Notes: generated by a model from the letters alone, not told the origin. A DNA stretch of 64,000 bases from Peptoniphilus genitalis (GCF_023614525.1 NZ_CP097885.1:1238501-1302500), one strand, 5' to 3'. Counted from the stretch's first letter, positions 17,296-27,491 are shown. Made by a program: numbers and translations.

Positions 17296-17727
17296 ATGTT
17301 GATGCCTAAGAGAGTAAAATATCGTAAAGTTCACAGAGGCAGAATGAAGGGCAAGGCTATGCGTGGTAATGAGCTTGCATACGGCGAATATGGTATAAAA
17401 GCTTTAGAACCTTGTTGGATAACTTCAAATCAAATAGAAGCGGCACGTCGTGCTATGACAAGATATATTCGTAGAGGTGGAAATATCTGGATTAAGATTT
17501 TCCCAGACAAACCTGTTACAGAAAAGCCTGCTGAAACTCGTATGGGTTCCGGTAAAGGTGCGCCAGAATACTGGGTAGCAGTTGTTAAACCAGGTAGAGT
17601 TTTATTTGAAATGGGTGGTGTTTCAGAAGAAGTTGCAAGAGAAGCTATGAGACTTGCATCCATGAAACTCCCTATTAAAACAAAATTCGTTATGAAAGAT
17701 AAGGATGGTGACTCAAATGAAGGCTAA
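17296..17727 (+). CDS. rplP: 50S ribosomal protein L16
   Basis: 143 residues, with [16 protein letters not shown] at the start and the conserved [20 protein letters not shown]16 binds near the A site and completes 50S assembly. The ATG at 17296 is preferred because GGGGGG lies 7 bases upstream. A second ATG two codons later (17302) would give the more common MPKR start. The end overlaps rpmC. Confidence 0.97.
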   Translation: MLMPKRVKYRKVHRGRMKGKAMRGNELAYGEYGIKALEPCWITSNQIEAARRAMTRYIRRGGNIWIKIFPDKPVTEKPAETRMGSGKGAPEYWVAVVKPGRVLFEMGGVSEEVAREAMRLASMKLPIKTKFVMKDKDGDSNEG

Positions 17728-17923
17728 TGAAATCCGCAAGATGTCTAGCGAAGATTTAAATAACAAAGTTAATGAACTTAAAAATGAACTTTTTAATTTG
17801 AGATTCAGATTGGCAACTGGCCAACTTGACAATCCATCAAGTATTAAAAATGTTAAAAGAGATATAGCAAGAGTAAAAACGATCATTAGAGAACGTGAAC
17901 TTGAAGTTGGAAAGGAGGCTTAA
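17717..17923 (+). CDS. rpmC: 50S ribosomal protein L29
   Basis: 68 residues starting [33 protein letters not shown] is the L29 core. It lies beside L23 at the tunnel exit. The start at 17717 gives the standard N-terminus and has GGATGGTGA upstream. An in-frame ATG at 17705 would add four residues and lacks a binding site. The start overlaps the end of rplP. Confidence 0.95.
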   Translation: MKANEIRKMSSEDLNNKVNELKNELFNLRFRLATGQLDNPSSIKNVKRDIARVKTIIRERELEVGKEA

Positions 17924-17927
17924 TCTC

Positions 17928-18182
17928 ATGGAAAGAAATTCAAGAAAAACTATAACAGGAATTGTTGTAAGCGATAAGATGGATAAGACTATTGTAGTTC
18001 AAACTGAGACTTTAAAGACTCATCCAATCTATAAGAAGAGATTTAAGAAGTCTACTAATTTCAAGGCTCATGATGAAAATAATGAATGTGGTATTGGTGA
18101 TCGCGTAAGAGTTATGGAAACTAGACCACTAAGTAAAGATAAAAGATGGAGACTTGTAGAAATTATTGAAAAGGCTCAATAA
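17928..18182 (+). CDS. rpsQ: 30S ribosomal protein S17
   Basis: 84 residues. [20 protein letters not shown] and the [11 protein letters not shown]-like and [17 protein letters not shown] segments are those of S17, a primary 16S-binding protein. The ATG at 17928 is used because AAAGGAGG (17911-17918) lies upstream at good spacing. Longer in-frame extensions would run into rpmC. Confidence 0.96.
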   Translation: MERNSRKTITGIVVSDKMDKTIVVQTETLKTHPIYKKRFKKSTNFKAHDENNECGIGDRVRVMETRPLSKDKRWRLVEIIEKAQ

Positions 18183-18205
18183 TTTTAGCTTGAAAGGAGA
18201 ATAAC

Positions 18206-18574
18206 ATGATTCAACAAGAAACAAGATTGCGTGTTGCTGACAATTCAGGTGCAAGAGAACTATCTGTTGTTAAAGTCCTTGGTGGTACTAATAGAAGAAC
18301 AGCAAGCATTGGTGATATTGTAGTATGTTCTGTTAAGCATGCAACACCCGGTGGCGTTGTCAAAAAAGGTTCTGTTGTAAAAGCAGTTATTGTTAGAACA
18401 AACAAGGGAATCAGCAGAAAAGACGGATCTTACATCAAATTTGACGATAACGCAGCTGTTGTAATAAAAGATGATAGAAGCCCTGTTGGGACTCGTATTT
18501 TTGGACCTGTAACTAGAGAACTTAGAGCTGGAAACTTTATGAAGATTATATCTCTAGCTCCGGAAGTACTATAA
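18206..18574 (+). CDS. rplN: 50S ribosomal protein L14
   Basis: 122 residues, exact family length, starting [18 protein letters not shown] and containing [22 protein letters not shown]-like sequence at the end. L14 forms intersubunit bridges and is the binding site of RsfS. GAAAGGAG lies before the ATG. Confidence 0.98.
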   Translation: MIQQETRLRVADNSGARELSVVKVLGGTNRRTASIGDIVVCSVKHATPGGVVKKGSVVKAVIVRTNKGISRKDGSYIKFDDNAAVVIKDDRSPVGTRIFGPVTRELRAGNFMKIISLAPEVL

Positions 18575-18588
18575 TTTGGAGGTGTAAT

Positions 18589-18897
18589 ATGAGAATTAAA
18601 AAAGATGACATCGTAAAAGTTATAGCCGGAAAAGATAAAGGCAAGACTGGTAAAGTCCTAAGAACAATTCCTAAGAAAGACTTAGTTGTTGTAGAAAAAG
18701 TTAATGTTGTAACTAAACACATGAAACCAAAGGGACCTCAAGCACCAGGTGGAATTGAAAAAATGGAAGCGCCAATTCACGTATCTAACGTAATGTACTT
18801 TGACAGTGCATCAGGCAAGGCTACTAGAGTTGGTTATAAATTTGAAGACGGAAAAAAAGTTAGATTTGCAAAATCTAGCGGAAAGACAATTAAGTAG
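18589..18897 (+). CDS. rplX: 50S ribosomal protein L24
   Basis: 102 residues with a KOW motif at the start ([20 protein letters not shown]). L24 is an assembly initiator of the large subunit and lies near the tunnel exit. TGGAGG is 7 bases before the ATG. Spacing to rplN (14 bases) and rplE (11 bases) shows tight operon packing. Confidence 0.97.
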   Translation: MRIKKDDIVKVIAGKDKGKTGKVLRTIPKKDLVVVEKVNVVTKHMKPKGPQAPGGIEKMEAPIHVSNVMYFDSASGKATRVGYKFEDGKKVRFAKSSGKTIK

Positions 18898-18908
18898 GGG
18901 GTAGAATA

Positions 18909-19454
18909 ATGACTTCAAGATTACAAGAAAAATATAAGACAGAAGTTGTGGGCCACCTAATGGAACGCTTCAATTATAAAAGCGTTATGGAAGTACCGAA
19001 ACTTGAAAAGATCACTATTAACATTGGTCTTGGCGAAGCTAAAGATAACCACAAGGCTCTAGAAGCAGCTGTTGAAGACCTAACTATTATTTCAGGTCAA
19101 AAGGCGCTTGTTACTAAGGCAAGAAAATCTATAGCTAACTTTAAACTTCGTGAAGGTCAAAATGTTGGTGTTAAGGTAACTCTAAGAGGCGATAGAATGT
19201 ACGATTTCTTAGATAAGCTTATGAACGTTGCTCTTCCAAGAGTAAGAGACTTTAGAGGTGTTAAGCCAACTGCATTTGACGGCAGAGGTAACTATGCACT
19301 AGGTCTTAAAGAACAACTTATCTTCCCAGAAATCGAATACGATAAAGTAGACACTATTAGAGGTATGGACATCAATATAGTAACTACAGCTAAAACTGAT
19401 GAAGAAGCTAAAGAATTCCTAGACAAAATGGGAATGCCTTTTGCTAAGGCTTAA
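18909..19454 (+). CDS. rplE: 50S ribosomal protein L5
   Basis: 181 residues. [19 protein letters not shown] and [13 protein letters not shown], and [17 protein letters not shown], identify L5, which binds 5S rRNA and contacts the P-site tRNA. GGGGGT is upstream of the ATG, and the gene is followed directly by the S14 gene. Confidence 0.98.
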   Translation: MTSRLQEKYKTEVVGHLMERFNYKSVMEVPKLEKITINIGLGEAKDNHKALEAAVEDLTIISGQKALVTKARKSIANFKLREGQNVGVKVTLRGDRMYDFLDKLMNVALPRVRDFRGVKPTAFDGRGNYALGLKEQLIFPEIEYDKVDTIRGMDINIVTTAKTDEEAKEFLDKMGMPFAKA

Positions 19455-19465
19455 GGAGGTACAAA

Positions 19466-19651
19466 GTGGCTAAAAAATCAATGATTGCTAAACAAAAGAG
19501 GAAACAAAAGTATTCTTCTCGTGAATATACAAGATGTAAAATTTGTGGAAGACCACATTCAGTTTTACAAAAATATGGAATATGTAGAATTTGCTTTAGA
19601 GAACTTGCGTATAAAGGACAAATCCCTGGCGTAAGAAAAGCTAGCTGGTAA
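19466..19651 (+). CDS. rpsZ: 30S ribosomal protein S14, zinc-binding short type
   Basis: 61 residues with the four cysteines of a zinc ribbon: CKIC-x12-CRIC, shown by RCKICGRPH and GICRICF. This is the short C+ paralogue used when zinc is available; many bacteria keep a zinc-free long form elsewhere. The start is GTG at 19466 with AAGGAGG upstream. Confidence 0.97.
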   Translation: MAKKSMIAKQKRKQKYSSREYTRCKICGRPHSVLQKYGICRICFRELAYKGQIPGVRKASW

Positions 19652-19681
19652 TAAGCCTTAGATGAAAGGAGGCAAACTGAT

Positions 19682-20077
19682 ATGATGACAGACCCAATTG
19701 CAGATATGCTATCAAGAATTAGAAATGCAAATAATGCAAGACACAAATCTGTTGATGTTCCTTGCTCAAACATCAAAAAAGAAATCGCTAGGATTCTTCT
19801 TGATGAAGGTTATATTAAAGGATATGACGTTGTTGAAGACGACAAACAAGGAATGATCAAAATAGATCTTAAATATTCTCAAGACGGTGAAAGAGTTATC
19901 TCTGGATTAAAGAGAATATCAAAACCGGGACTTAGAGTTTATGTTAAGTGCGACGATGTTCCTAAAGTTCTAGGAGGACTAGGAATTGCAATTATCTCTA
20001 CATCTAAGGGAATAATTACAGATAAAATGGCAAGACAAGAAAAAGTTGGCGGAGAGGTAATCTGCTACGTTTGGTAA
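19682..20077 (+). CDS. rpsH: 30S ribosomal protein S8
   Basis: 131 residues: [20 protein letters not shown] at the start and RPGLRVYVK-like and [20 protein letters not shown] at the end. S8 is a primary 16S-binding protein and the spc-operon repressor in E. coli. Two adjacent ATG codons (19682, 19685) are possible starts; AAAGGAGG fits both. Confidence 0.97.
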   Translation: MMTDPIADMLSRIRNANNARHKSVDVPCSNIKKEIARILLDEGYIKGYDVVEDDKQGMIKIDLKYSQDGERVISGLKRISKPGLRVYVKCDDVPKVLGGLGIAIISTSKGIITDKMARQEKVGGEVICYVW

Positions 20078-20091
20078 TTTGGAGGTGAAAA

Positions 20092-20628
20092 ATGTCAAGA
20101 ATTGGCAAAAAACCTATTGAAATCCCAAAGGGCGTTGAAGTTAAAGTTGACGGCCAAACAGTTACTGTTAAGGGACCAAAGGGTGAACTAACACAATCTT
20201 TCGATAAAGATTTAAGAATAGAATTAAATGACGGAGTTCTCACTGTAGAAAGACCAAATGATATTAAAAGAATTAAGGCACTTCACGGTTTAACTAGAAC
20301 TCTAATTTACAATATGATAATTGGCGTTACAGAAGGTTATACAAAATCTCTAGAAATAATTGGAACAGGATACAGAGCTGCTAAGAAGGGAAAGGTTCTT
20401 TCTCTAAACTTAGGATTCTCTCACCCTCTTGATATAGAAGATCCAGAAGGTATTGAAGTAGAAGTTCCATCTCCTAACTCAATTATTGTTAAAGGTAACG
20501 ATAAACAACAAGTTGGCGCTTATGCTGCTTACATTAGACGCTTCAGAGAACCTGAACCATATAAGGGTAAGGGTATTAGATATACTGATGAACATGTAAG
20601 ACGTAAAGTTGGTAAGACTGGTAAGTAA
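20092..20628 (+). CDS. rplF: 50S ribosomal protein L6
   Basis: 178 residues starting [17 protein letters not shown] and ending [19 protein letters not shown], the L6 signature. It lies near the factor-binding site of the 50S subunit. The ATG is preceded by TGGAGGTG. No deviations from the family are visible. Confidence 0.98.
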   Translation: MSRIGKKPIEIPKGVEVKVDGQTVTVKGPKGELTQSFDKDLRIELNDGVLTVERPNDIKRIKALHGLTRTLIYNMIIGVTEGYTKSLEIIGTGYRAAKKGKVLSLNLGFSHPLDIEDPEGIEVEVPSPNSIIVKGNDKQQVGAYAAYIRRFREPEPYKGKGIRYTDEHVRRKVGKTGK

Positions 20629-20643
20629 GAAAGGAGAATTTAA

Positions 20644-21006
20644 GTGTTAAATAAAATTAATAGAAACGAAAACAGAATTAAAAGACACAAAAGAATTAGA
20701 AATCACATCTCCGGAACTTCAATGAAGCCTAGACTTTCAGTTTACAGATCATCTAAACATATTTATGCTCAATTAATTGATGATGAAGCTGGCAATACTT
20801 TATTAAGTGCATCTACACTTGACAAGGGATTGAACTTAGAAAACACTGGAAATATTGAAGCAGCTAAATCTGTTGGAGGATCTATTGCTAAAAAGGCATT
20901 AGAAAAAGGAATTGAAGAAGTTGTCTTTGATAGAAGTGGATATATTTTCCACGGTAAAGTCAAAGCACTTGCTGATGCAGCTAGAGAAGCTGGTCTAAAA
21001 TTCTAA
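20644..21006 (+). CDS. rplR: 50S ribosomal protein L18
   Basis: 120 residues. [20 protein letters not shown] and [19 protein letters not shown] are diagnostic; L18 binds 5S rRNA with L5. The start is GTG at 20644, supported by AAAGGAGAATTTAA upstream; no ATG occurs near it. Confidence 0.97.
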   Translation: MLNKINRNENRIKRHKRIRNHISGTSMKPRLSVYRSSKHIYAQLIDDEAGNTLLSASTLDKGLNLENTGNIEAAKSVGGSIAKKALEKGIEEVVFDRSGYIFHGKVKALADAAREAGLKF

Positions 21007-21019
21007 GAAGGAGGAAGTA

Positions 21020-21526
21020 ATGGAGCGTTCATTAATAAATGCGGCAGAACTTGATCTTGAAGAAAGAGTTGTATCTATAAACAGAGTTGCCAAAGTAGTT
21101 AAGGGTGGTAGAAACTTTAGATTCTCAGCTCTTGTAGTAGTTGGCGACAAAAACGGACACGTTGGTGTAGGTACTGGTAAAGCTCTTGAAGTTCCTGAAG
21201 CAATAAGAAAAGCAACACAAGATGCTAGAAAGAATATTGTAAGAATTAACTTACTAAACACTTCTATTCCTCATCAAGTAACTGGAATTTATGGTGCAGG
21301 TAGAGTTTTCTTAAAGCCAGCAAGAGAAGGTACAGGAGTTATTGCCGGTGGTGCAGTACGTGCTGTATGCGAACTTGCAGGTATTACTGATATTCGTACT
21401 AAAAACATTGGTACAAACAACCCAAGAAACGTTGTTAATGCAACTATGGAAGGTCTAAAGTCTCTTAAGACTGCAGAATCTGTTGCAAGACTTAGAAATA
21501 AATCTGTTGAAGAAATTTTAGGATAG
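21020..21526 (+). CDS. rpsE: 30S ribosomal protein S5
   Basis: 168 residues. The double-stranded-RNA-binding N-terminal domain ([20 protein letters not shown]) and [20 protein letters not shown] identify S5, which acts in decoding fidelity and mRNA unwinding at the entry channel. AAGGAGGAAG precedes the ATG. The gene is in the normal order before rpmD. Confidence 0.98.
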   Translation: MERSLINAAELDLEERVVSINRVAKVVKGGRNFRFSALVVVGDKNGHVGVGTGKALEVPEAIRKATQDARKNIVRINLLNTSIPHQVTGIYGAGRVFLKPAREGTGVIAGGAVRAVCELAGITDIRTKNIGTNNPRNVVNATMEGLKSLKTAESVARLRNKSVEEILG

Positions 21527-21536
21527 GAGGAAAATC

Positions 21537-21713
21537 ATGAGTACAATTAAAATTAAACTTGTTAAAAGTCCTATCGGTAAAGTACCTAAACACAGAAAAA
21601 CAATCAAAGCTCTTGGTTTTAAAAAGTTAAACCAAGTTATCGAAAAAAATGACACTCCTCAAATTAGAGGAATGTTAAAACAAGTCGATTATATGATCGA
21701 AGTAGTAGAATAA
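21537..21713 (+). CDS. rpmD: 50S ribosomal protein L30
   Basis: 58 residues: [20 protein letters not shown], then [19 protein letters not shown] and a C-terminus ending MIEVVE. Length and sequence are those of bacterial L30, whose gene lies between rpsE and rplO in most Firmicutes. ATAGGAGG lies before the ATG, and the stop at 21711-21713 overlaps the binding site of rplO. Confidence 0.95.
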   Translation: MSTIKIKLVKSPIGKVPKHRKTIKALGFKKLNQVIEKNDTPQIRGMLKQVDYMIEVVE

Positions 21714-21726
21714 GGAGGTGTACCTA

Positions 21727-22176
21727 ATGAAGTTACATGACTTAAGACCTAACGAAGGCGGCGGAGTTAAAGCTAGAAAAAGAGTAGGTCGTGGAATTGG
21801 TTCCGGTACTGGTAAGACTTCCGGCAAGGGTCACAAAGGCCAAAATGCTAGAAGTGGCGGCGGAGTAAGACCTGGATTTGAAGGTGGACAAATGCCACTA
21901 TTCAGACGTCTTCCTAAGAGAGGATTTACAAATATCTTTAAGAAAGAATACGCTGTATTAAACGTAGCAGATCTTAATGTATTTGAAGAAGGAACTGAAA
22001 TCACTCCTGAATTCTTAATCGAAAATAAATTTATAAAGGCTGGTAAGGCTAAAGACGGACTTAGAATCTTGGGAGATGGTGAATTAAATGTTAAATTAAC
22101 TGTTAAAGCTCAGCATTTCTCAAAATCTGCTATAGAAAAAATTGAGGCTTGCGGAGGAAAGGCCGAGGTGATTTAA
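21727..22176 (+). CDS. rplO: 50S ribosomal protein L15
   Basis: 149 residues. The Gly-rich N-terminal extension ([20 protein letters not shown], then [20 protein letters not shown]) is typical of L15, a late assembly protein. The ATG at 21727 is chosen because AGGAGG (21713-21718) lies 8 bases upstream; an upstream GTG overlaps that site. The stop overlaps the secY start (TAATG). Confidence 0.97.
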   Translation: MKLHDLRPNEGGGVKARKRVGRGIGSGTGKTSGKGHKGQNARSGGGVRPGFEGGQMPLFRRLPKRGFTNIFKKEYAVLNVADLNVFEEGTEITPEFLIENKFIKAGKAKDGLRILGDGELNVKLTVKAQHFSKSAIEKIEACGGKAEVI

Positions 22177-23456
22177 TGCTGTCCACTTTTAGGGATGCGT
22201 GGAAGATTGAATCTCTTCGTAAGAAGATGCTTTTCACTCTTTTCATGCTTCTATTATATAGACTTGGATCACACATCGCTGTTCCTTATATGAATTCACA
22301 AGTGATTTCACAAATTTTTTCTGGATCAGGCGGATCAATTTTCTCCTTCCTTGATTTAATGGCAGGGGGAAACTTTAGAAGATTTACAATATTTGCTGCT
22401 AACATTTATCCTTATGTTACAGCATCAATCATACTTCAACTTTTGACAATAGCTATTCCTTCATTGGAATCTCTTGCAAAAGAAGGAGAAACTGGTAGAA
22501 AGGCTATTGCAAAATACACTAGATACCTTTCTATTGCTATCGCTCTTATTCAAGCAGTTGGTTATACTTTTGGTCTATTTAGACAAGCAGTTAACGCAAC
22601 AAGTGCTATTGAATACACAACTATTATCCTATCAATAGTTGCTGGTACAGCGGTACTAATTTGGATAGGAGAACAAATAACTGAACACGGAATTGGAAAT
22701 GGTATTTCAATCTTAATTTTTGCAGGTATCGTTTCAAGATTCCCACTTGATATAGCTCAATCTGTTGCTCTTGTTAAGGCAGGAAAGTCTAGCCCAATTT
22801 TCTTAGTGCTATTCTTAATAATTGCTATTGCAATTGTTGTTTTTGTAGTAACACTAACTGAAGGTGAAAGAAGAATTCCTGTACAATATGCAAAGAGAGT
22901 TGTTGGTAGAAAGATGTACGGTGGACAATCAACTCATATTCCTATTAAGGTTTTAATGACTGGTGTTATGCCAATTATCTTCGCTAACTCACTACTTGCT
23001 ATTCCAGCAACTATTGCTATGTTTACAAGTGAATCAACTAGAAATTGGATTCAAAAATGGTTAACTCCAGCTGGAGGACCAGGAGCTGTGCTTTATATAA
23101 TATTTACTGTTATTCTTATTGTATTTTTCACATTCTTCTATACTACAATCCAATTCAACACTGTTGAATACTCTAAAAACCTTCAAGCTAATGGTGGTTT
23201 TATTAGTGGTATTAGAGCAGGAAAACCTACAAGTGATTATTTAGGTAGAACTTTAAATAGATTGGTTATGCCGGGAGCAATTGCACTTTCTATACTTGCA
23301 GTTCTTCCAACTATCCTAACACTTATTTCAGGCCTACAATTCAACTATGGTGGTACATCAATTATCATCGTTGTTGGTGTTGTACTTGAAATCCACAGAG
23401 TGTTAGAACAACAATTAATCATGAGAAATTATCGTGGATTCTTAAAGAATAAGTAG
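22176..23456 (+). CDS. secY: Preprotein translocase subunit SecY
   Basis: 426 residues with ten predicted membrane helices. It starts [20 protein letters not shown] at the ATG overlapping the rplO stop, with GGCCGAGGTGAT upstream. GITEHGIGNGISILIF-like sequence and ERRIPVQYAKRVVGRKMYGG mark the cytosolic loop that binds SecA and the ribosome. It forms the protein-conducting channel with SecE and SecG. Its place between rplO and adk is standard. Confidence 0.97.
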   Translation: MLSTFRDAWKIESLRKKMLFTLFMLLLYRLGSHIAVPYMNSQVISQIFSGSGGSIFSFLDLMAGGNFRRFTIFAANIYPYVTASIILQLLTIAIPSLESLAKEGETGRKAIAKYTRYLSIAIALIQAVGYTFGLFRQAVNATSAIEYTTIILSIVAGTAVLIWIGEQITEHGIGNGISILIFAGIVSRFPLDIAQSVALVKAGKSSPIFLVLFLIIAIAIVVFVVTLTEGERRIPVQYAKRVVGRKMYGGQSTHIPIKVLMTGVMPIIFANSLLAIPATIAMFTSESTRNWIQKWLTPAGGPGAVLYIIFTVILIVFFTFFYTTIQFNTVEYSKNLQANGGFISGIRAGKPTSDYLGRTLNRLVMPGAIALSILAVLPTILTLISGLQFNYGGTSIIIVVGVVLEIHRVLEQQLIMRNYRGFLKNK

Positions 23457-23465
23457 GAGGTAATT

Positions 23466-24107
23466 ATGAAATTAGTTATATTGGGACCTCCAGGGGCCGG
23501 CAAAGGCACACAAGCTGAATATATTGTAAAGAGATATAATATCCCACATATTTCAACTGGAGATATCTTTAGAGAAAATATTAAGAACAACACTGAACTT
23601 GGAAAGAAAGCTAAGTCTTATATGGACAAGGGTCTTTTAGTTCCTGATGATCTTGTTATTGCACTTGTTGAAGATAGACTTAACAAGGACGATGCTAAAG
23701 AAGGATTTCTACTAGACGGTTTCCCAAGAACTGTAGCTCAAGCTGTTAGTCTTGACTCAATCTTAGACAAGAATGACGACAAGCTAACTAAGGTAATTAA
23801 CATTTCAGTTGATCCTGAAATCTTAATTGAAAGAGCTGTTGGAAGACGTGTTTGTAAAACTTGTGGTATGACTTATCACGTTAAATTCAATCCTCCAAAG
23901 GAAGAAGGAGTTTGTGATAAGGACGGCACTAAGCTTATTCAAAGAGATGACGACACTGAAGAAACTGTAAAGACTAGAATTTCTGTTTACTTTGATCAAA
24001 CAGCACCTCTTATTGACTACTATAGAGCACAAAATCTATTAATAGACATTGACGGTGCAAAGGATATTGACAAGGTATTTGACGATATAGTTATTGGTCT
24101 CGAATAG
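23466..24107 (+). CDS. adk: Adenylate kinase with a zinc-type LID
   Basis: 213 residues. P-loop GPPGAGKGTQAE at residues 7-18, DGFPRTVAQA near 84, and a long LID domain near 125-160. The LID carries RRVCKTCGMTYH and GVCDKDGTKL, so three Cys plus an Asp are placed to bind zinc, as in Gram-positive enzymes. The enzyme interconverts ATP plus AMP and two ADP. The usual next gene, map, is absent; an RNA-binding KOW gene follows after 3 bases. Confidence 0.97.
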   Translation: MKLVILGPPGAGKGTQAEYIVKRYNIPHISTGDIFRENIKNNTELGKKAKSYMDKGLLVPDDLVIALVEDRLNKDDAKEGFLLDGFPRTVAQAVSLDSILDKNDDKLTKVINISVDPEILIERAVGRRVCKTCGMTYHVKFNPPKEEGVCDKDGTKLIQRDDDTEETVKTRISVYFDQTAPLIDYYRAQNLLIDIDGAKDIDKVFDDIVIGLE

Positions 24108-24110
24108 TTC

Positions 24111-24365
24111 ATGGATAAAACATTTAGTCTTTTGAAGGGACAAGTGGTAAGATCCAAAAAGGGTAGAGATGAGGGCAAGGTTTATATCATAATGGAAATT
24201 ATCGATGATGACCTTCTCTTGCTCGTTGATGGAAAACTAAGAAAGCTAGATCGACCAAAGAAAAAAAAGGTAAAACATCTTTATATATATAAGGATGTCA
24301 TAGATACTGAGGTAAGTGACTTTAGTGACATCTATATTAGAAAGAAACTATTACCTTATAGCTAA
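24111..24365 (+). CDS. KOW-domain RNA-binding protein (L14e-like)
   Basis: 84 residues: SLLKGQVVRSKKGRDEGKVYIIMEI is a KOW/SH3-like fold, followed by a basic patch RKLDRPKKKKVKHLYI. Small proteins of this type lie before infA in many clostridia and are annotated as KOW-domain or L14e-like. They probably bind rRNA, but the exact role is unknown. It is packed between adk and infA with only a few bases on each side. No strong Shine-Dalgarno is visible, so it may be translated by coupling to adk. Confidence 0.85.
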   Translation: MDKTFSLLKGQVVRSKKGRDEGKVYIIMEIIDDDLLLLVDGKLRKLDRPKKKKVKHLYIYKDVIDTEVSDFSDIYIRKKLLPYS

Positions 24366-24383
24366 AGGAGGATCCTTAATAAT

Positions 24384-24602
24384 ATGGCTAAAGAAGATGT
24401 AATTGAAGTAGAAGGCGTTGTTGTTGACGCTCTTCCAAATACTCATTTCAAGGTTGAACTTGAAAATGGACATATCATACTTGCTCATATTTCAGGTAAA
24501 TTGAGAATGAATTATATTAGAATTCTTCCTGGTGATAAGGTGACAGTTGAGCTTTCACCTTATGATCTTACACGAGGTAGAATAACTTGGAGAAAGAAAT
24601 AA
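24384..24602 (+). CDS. infA: Translation initiation factor IF-1
   Basis: 72 residues, the family length. It starts [20 protein letters not shown] and has the OB-fold segment [20 protein letters not shown] and [13 protein letters not shown]. It occupies the 30S A site during initiation. AAAGGAGG lies before the ATG. Confidence 0.98.
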   Translation: MAKEDVIEVEGVVVDALPNTHFKVELENGHIILAHISGKLRMNYIRILPGDKVTVELSPYDLTRGRITWRKK

Positions 24603-24624
24603 TCCAGAGTCAGGAGGCATTTAA

Positions 24625-24738
24625 ATGAAAGTAAGACCATCTGTAAAAAAGATGTGCGAAAAGTGCAAAATTATTAAAAGAAACGGAAGAGTAATGGTAA
24701 TCTGTGAAAATCCGAAACATAAACAAAGACAGGGATAA
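24625..24738 (+). CDS. rpmJ: 50S ribosomal protein L36
   Basis: 37 residues starting [20 protein letters not shown]. The zinc-binding set CEKC plus C and H in CENPKH is complete, so this is the zinc (C+) form. CAGGAGG lies 7 bases before the ATG, and it sits in the usual slot between infA and rpsM. Confidence 0.96.
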   Translation: MKVRPSVKKMCEKCKIIKRNGRVMVICENPKHKQRQG

Positions 24739-24749
24739 GGGAGGTAATT

Positions 24750-25112
24750 ATGGCTAGAATTTCCGGTGTTGATTTACCTAGAGAAAAAAGAGTTGAAATT
24801 GGACTCACTTACATCTATGGTATTGGAAAACCCAGATCTCAAGAAATATTAACTGCAGCTGGCGTAGACTTTGACACTCGTGTTAAAGACCTTACAGAAG
24901 CAGAACTTGCTAAAATTAGAGAAGAAATTGATAAGTACCACGTAGAAGGTGATTTACGTCGTGATGTTGCTATGAACATCAAGAGACTTCGTGAAATCAA
25001 CTGTTACCGTGGAAGAAGGCATAAAATGGGTCTTCCTGTAAGAGGACAAAAGACTAAGACAAATGCTAGGACAAGAAAAGGTCCTAAGAAACTTGTTTCT
25101 AAGGGTAAGTAA
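24750..25112 (+). CDS. rpsM: 30S ribosomal protein S13
   Basis: 120 residues. [20 protein letters not shown] at the start and [20 protein letters not shown] near the end are diagnostic. S13 is a head protein that contacts L5 and P-site tRNA. GGGAGG lies before the ATG. Confidence 0.98.
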   Translation: MARISGVDLPREKRVEIGLTYIYGIGKPRSQEILTAAGVDFDTRVKDLTEAELAKIREEIDKYHVEGDLRRDVAMNIKRLREINCYRGRRHKMGLPVRGQKTKTNARTRKGPKKLVSKGK

Positions 25113-25124
25113 GGGGGGACTTAA

Positions 25125-25520
25125 ATGGCAAAAAAACAAAAAGCTACACGTGCTAGAAGACGTGTACGTAAAAATATTGAAAAAGGTGAAGCACATATAG
25201 CTTCAACATTTAACAACACTATGGTTACTCTTACTGATATTAACGGTAATGTTATATCTTGGGCTAGTGCTGGACAACTTGGATTTAGAGGTTCAAGAAA
25301 GTCTACTCCTTTTGCAGCACAAGAGGCAGCACAAGAAGCAGCTGAAAAAGCTAAAGAACACGGACTAAAAAGCGTTGACGTATATGTTAAGGGTCCAGGC
25401 TCAGGAAGAGAAGCTGCTATTAGATCTCTTCAAGCATCAGGTCTTGAAGTAACAATGATTAAAGATGTTACTCCAATTCCTCACAATGGATGTAGACCAC
25501 CAAAACGTAGAAGAGTCTAA
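25125..25520 (+). CDS. rpsK: 30S ribosomal protein S11
   Basis: 131 residues: [40 protein letters not shown] and the end [17 protein letters not shown] are all conserved. S11 lies on the 30S platform near the E site. In most bacteria rpsD (S4) comes next, but here rpoA follows 26 bases later. Confidence 0.98.
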   Translation: MAKKQKATRARRRVRKNIEKGEAHIASTFNNTMVTLTDINGNVISWASAGQLGFRGSRKSTPFAAQEAAQEAAEKAKEHGLKSVDVYVKGPGSGREAAIRSLQASGLEVTMIKDVTPIPHNGCRPPKRRRV

Positions 25521-25546
25521 ACTATTTACCGAGAAGGAGGGTACCC

Positions 25547-26494
25547 ATGATTGAAATTGAAAAACCTAGGATTAGTATTGAAGAATTAGATGAATCAGGT
25601 TTATATGGCAAGTTTGTCGTTGAACCTCTAGAAGCTGGATTTGGTATCACTATTGGAAATTCCTTAAGAAGAGTGTTACTTTCCTCTCTACCAGGCGCAG
25701 CTGTATCTTTTATCAATATACGTGGCGTTGAACATGAATTTGATACAATTCCAGGAGTATTGGAAGATGTACCTGAAATAGTTTTAAATATTAAATCTAT
25801 AGTTTTAAAGATGACTGAAGATGAGCCTGTAAAACTAGTAATAGAAAAAAAGGGCAAGGGTGAAATAAAAGCCTCTGATATTGAACTTGTTCCACATGTA
25901 AGTATTATTAATCCAGATCAACATATAGCAACTCTAAATGATGATGCTGATTTCTATCTTGAAATGATGGTGGAAAAGGGAAGAGGCTATGAACCTTCTG
26001 AACTTAAAAAGGAAGAAATATCTGAAATAGGAATTATTCCTATGGATTCTAACTTCACTCCTGTGGAAAAAGTAAACTGGAAGGTCGAAAACACAAGAGT
26101 TGGACAAAGAACAGACTTCGATAGATTAATCCTCGAAGTTACAACAGATGGTTCAATGAAGGCTGACGAAGCAACATCTCTTGCAGCAAAAATCTTGACA
26201 GAACATCTTGAACTCTTCATTGGCCTAAAAGAACATGTCAGTGAAATAAATTTGATGGTTGAAAAAGAAGAGGATCAAAAGGAAAAAGTTCTCGAAATGA
26301 CAGTTGAGGAATTAGACTTATCTGTAAGATCATTCAATTGCCTAAAGAGAGCAGGCATAAATAGTGTTGAGGAACTAACTAATAAAACTGAAAGTGAAAT
26401 GATGAAGGTTAGAAATCTAGGTAGAAAATCTCTACTAGAAGTAACTGAAAAACTTGACGAGTTAGGCTTAAGCCTCAAACCTGAAGAAGAATAA
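25547..26494 (+). CDS. rpoA: RNA polymerase alpha subunit
   Basis: 315 residues, full length. The N-terminal dimerisation domain contains [20 protein letters not shown] near residue 35. The C-terminal domain (from about residue 245) contains [20 protein letters not shown] and [12 protein letters not shown], which contact UP-elements and activators. AGAAGGAGGGT precedes the ATG. It directly follows rpsK because rpsD is missing. Confidence 0.98.
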   Translation: MIEIEKPRISIEELDESGLYGKFVVEPLEAGFGITIGNSLRRVLLSSLPGAAVSFINIRGVEHEFDTIPGVLEDVPEIVLNIKSIVLKMTEDEPVKLVIEKKGKGEIKASDIELVPHVSIINPDQHIATLNDDADFYLEMMVEKGRGYEPSELKKEEISEIGIIPMDSNFTPVEKVNWKVENTRVGQRTDFDRLILEVTTDGSMKADEATSLAAKILTEHLELFIGLKEHVSEINLMVEKEEDQKEKVLEMTVEELDLSVRSFNCLKRAGINSVEELTNKTESEMMKVRNLGRKSLLEVTEKLDELGLSLKPEEE

Positions 26495-26504
26495 GGAGGA
26501 TATT

Positions 26505-26846
26505 ATGGCAAAAAATAGAAAACTTGGCCGTAATTCAAGTCATAGACGTGCAATGCTAAGAAACCTTGTTACTTCTCTCTTAGCTGAAGGTAGAATTCAA
26601 ACTACTCACACAAGAGCAAAAGAAGTTCAAAGAATTGCTGATCGTATGATTACACTTGGAAAAAGAGGCGATCTTCACGCAAGAAGACAAGCTTTAGCAT
26701 ATATTTATTCAGAAGATGTTGTAACAAAACTATTTACTGAGTATGCAGAAAAATATGCTGACAGAAACGGTGGATACACTAGAGTTTTAAAGATGGGTCC
26801 AAGACGTGGAGACGGCGCAGAAATTTCAATTATAGAATTAGTATAA
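26505..26846 (+). CDS. rplQ: 50S ribosomal protein L17
   Basis: 113 residues starting [20 protein letters not shown], the L17 signature. It is the last gene of the superoperon; its stop codon abuts the terminator stem. AAGGAGG lies before the ATG. Confidence 0.98.
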   Translation: MAKNRKLGRNSSHRRAMLRNLVTSLLAEGRIQTTHTRAKEVQRIADRMITLGKRGDLHARRQALAYIYSEDVVTKLFTEYAEKYADRNGGYTRVLKMGPRRGDGAEISIIELV

Positions 26847-26877
26847 GGAAATCCAATGGGGTTTCCTTTTTTTTTTA
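26846..26877 (+). terminator. Terminator of the ribosomal superoperon
   Basis: GGAAATCC pairs with GGTTTCC (one G-T and a bulge) around AATGG, followed by about ten T residues. It starts at the rplQ stop codon. Confidence 0.92.
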
Positions 26878-26895
26878 TAAACTTTTGGAGGCCAT

Positions 26896-27450
26896 ATGCT
26901 CTATAAAAAAATATACAAGTCATTGCTGGGGGACATATTAATAGTTTTTAATGAAGAAGCCTTGTTTGGACTCTACCTATACAGTCAAAAAGAATTTGCA
27001 GAGAAACTAAAAGATACTGAAATAATTTTAATTGTTGATGAGGTCTTATTTTCTTCTAAAGAAGAGGACTATAAAATTTTAAGACTCACAGAAACTTGGT
27101 TGGATAAATATTTTTCAGAAGGAGATCCAAGCTATATTCCTCCAATAAAAGTAAGTGGAAGTGAATTTAGAAAAGACGTCTGGGATATCTTGCTTAAGAT
27201 TCCCTATGGAGAGACAAGGACCTATAAGGAAGTTGGAGAAGCCTTACTTGCAAGTGGGAAGTATGAAAGAGTATCCAACCAGGCAGTTGGAGGAGCAGTA
27301 GGTCACAACCCAATCTCCTTGATAATACCCTGCCATAGAGTCATAGGAAGCGATGGGAGTATAAGAGGTTATGCTGGAGGAGTAGATGTAAAGAAGAAAC
27401 TCTTGGAGTTTGAGAGGAAAGAGAAAAAAGTAAAAAAAAGGACTTTTTAA
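26896..27450 (+). CDS. ogt: Methylated-DNA-protein cysteine methyltransferase
   Basis: 184 residues. The active-site segment PCHRVIGSDGSIRGYAGG near residue 150 carries the acceptor Cys, and SNQAVGGAVGHNPISLIIPC completes the Ogt/AdaB C-terminal domain. The protein removes O6-methyl and related alkyl groups from guanine in DNA and is consumed in the process. Its N-terminal part (residues 1-90) is weakly conserved, as usual. TGGAGG lies before the ATG. It has no operon partner and is followed by about 1 kb without genes. Confidence 0.93.
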   Translation: MLYKKIYKSLLGDILIVFNEEALFGLYLYSQKEFAEKLKDTEIILIVDEVLFSSKEEDYKILRLTETWLDKYFSEGDPSYIPPIKVSGSEFRKDVWDILLKIPYGETRTYKEVGEALLASGKYERVSNQAVGGAVGHNPISLIIPCHRVIGSDGSIRGYAGGVDVKKKLLEFERKEKKVKKRTF

Positions 27451-27491
27451 AAATACTTAATAAAGAAGTTTTCGTTAAAAAGTTTTATTAA

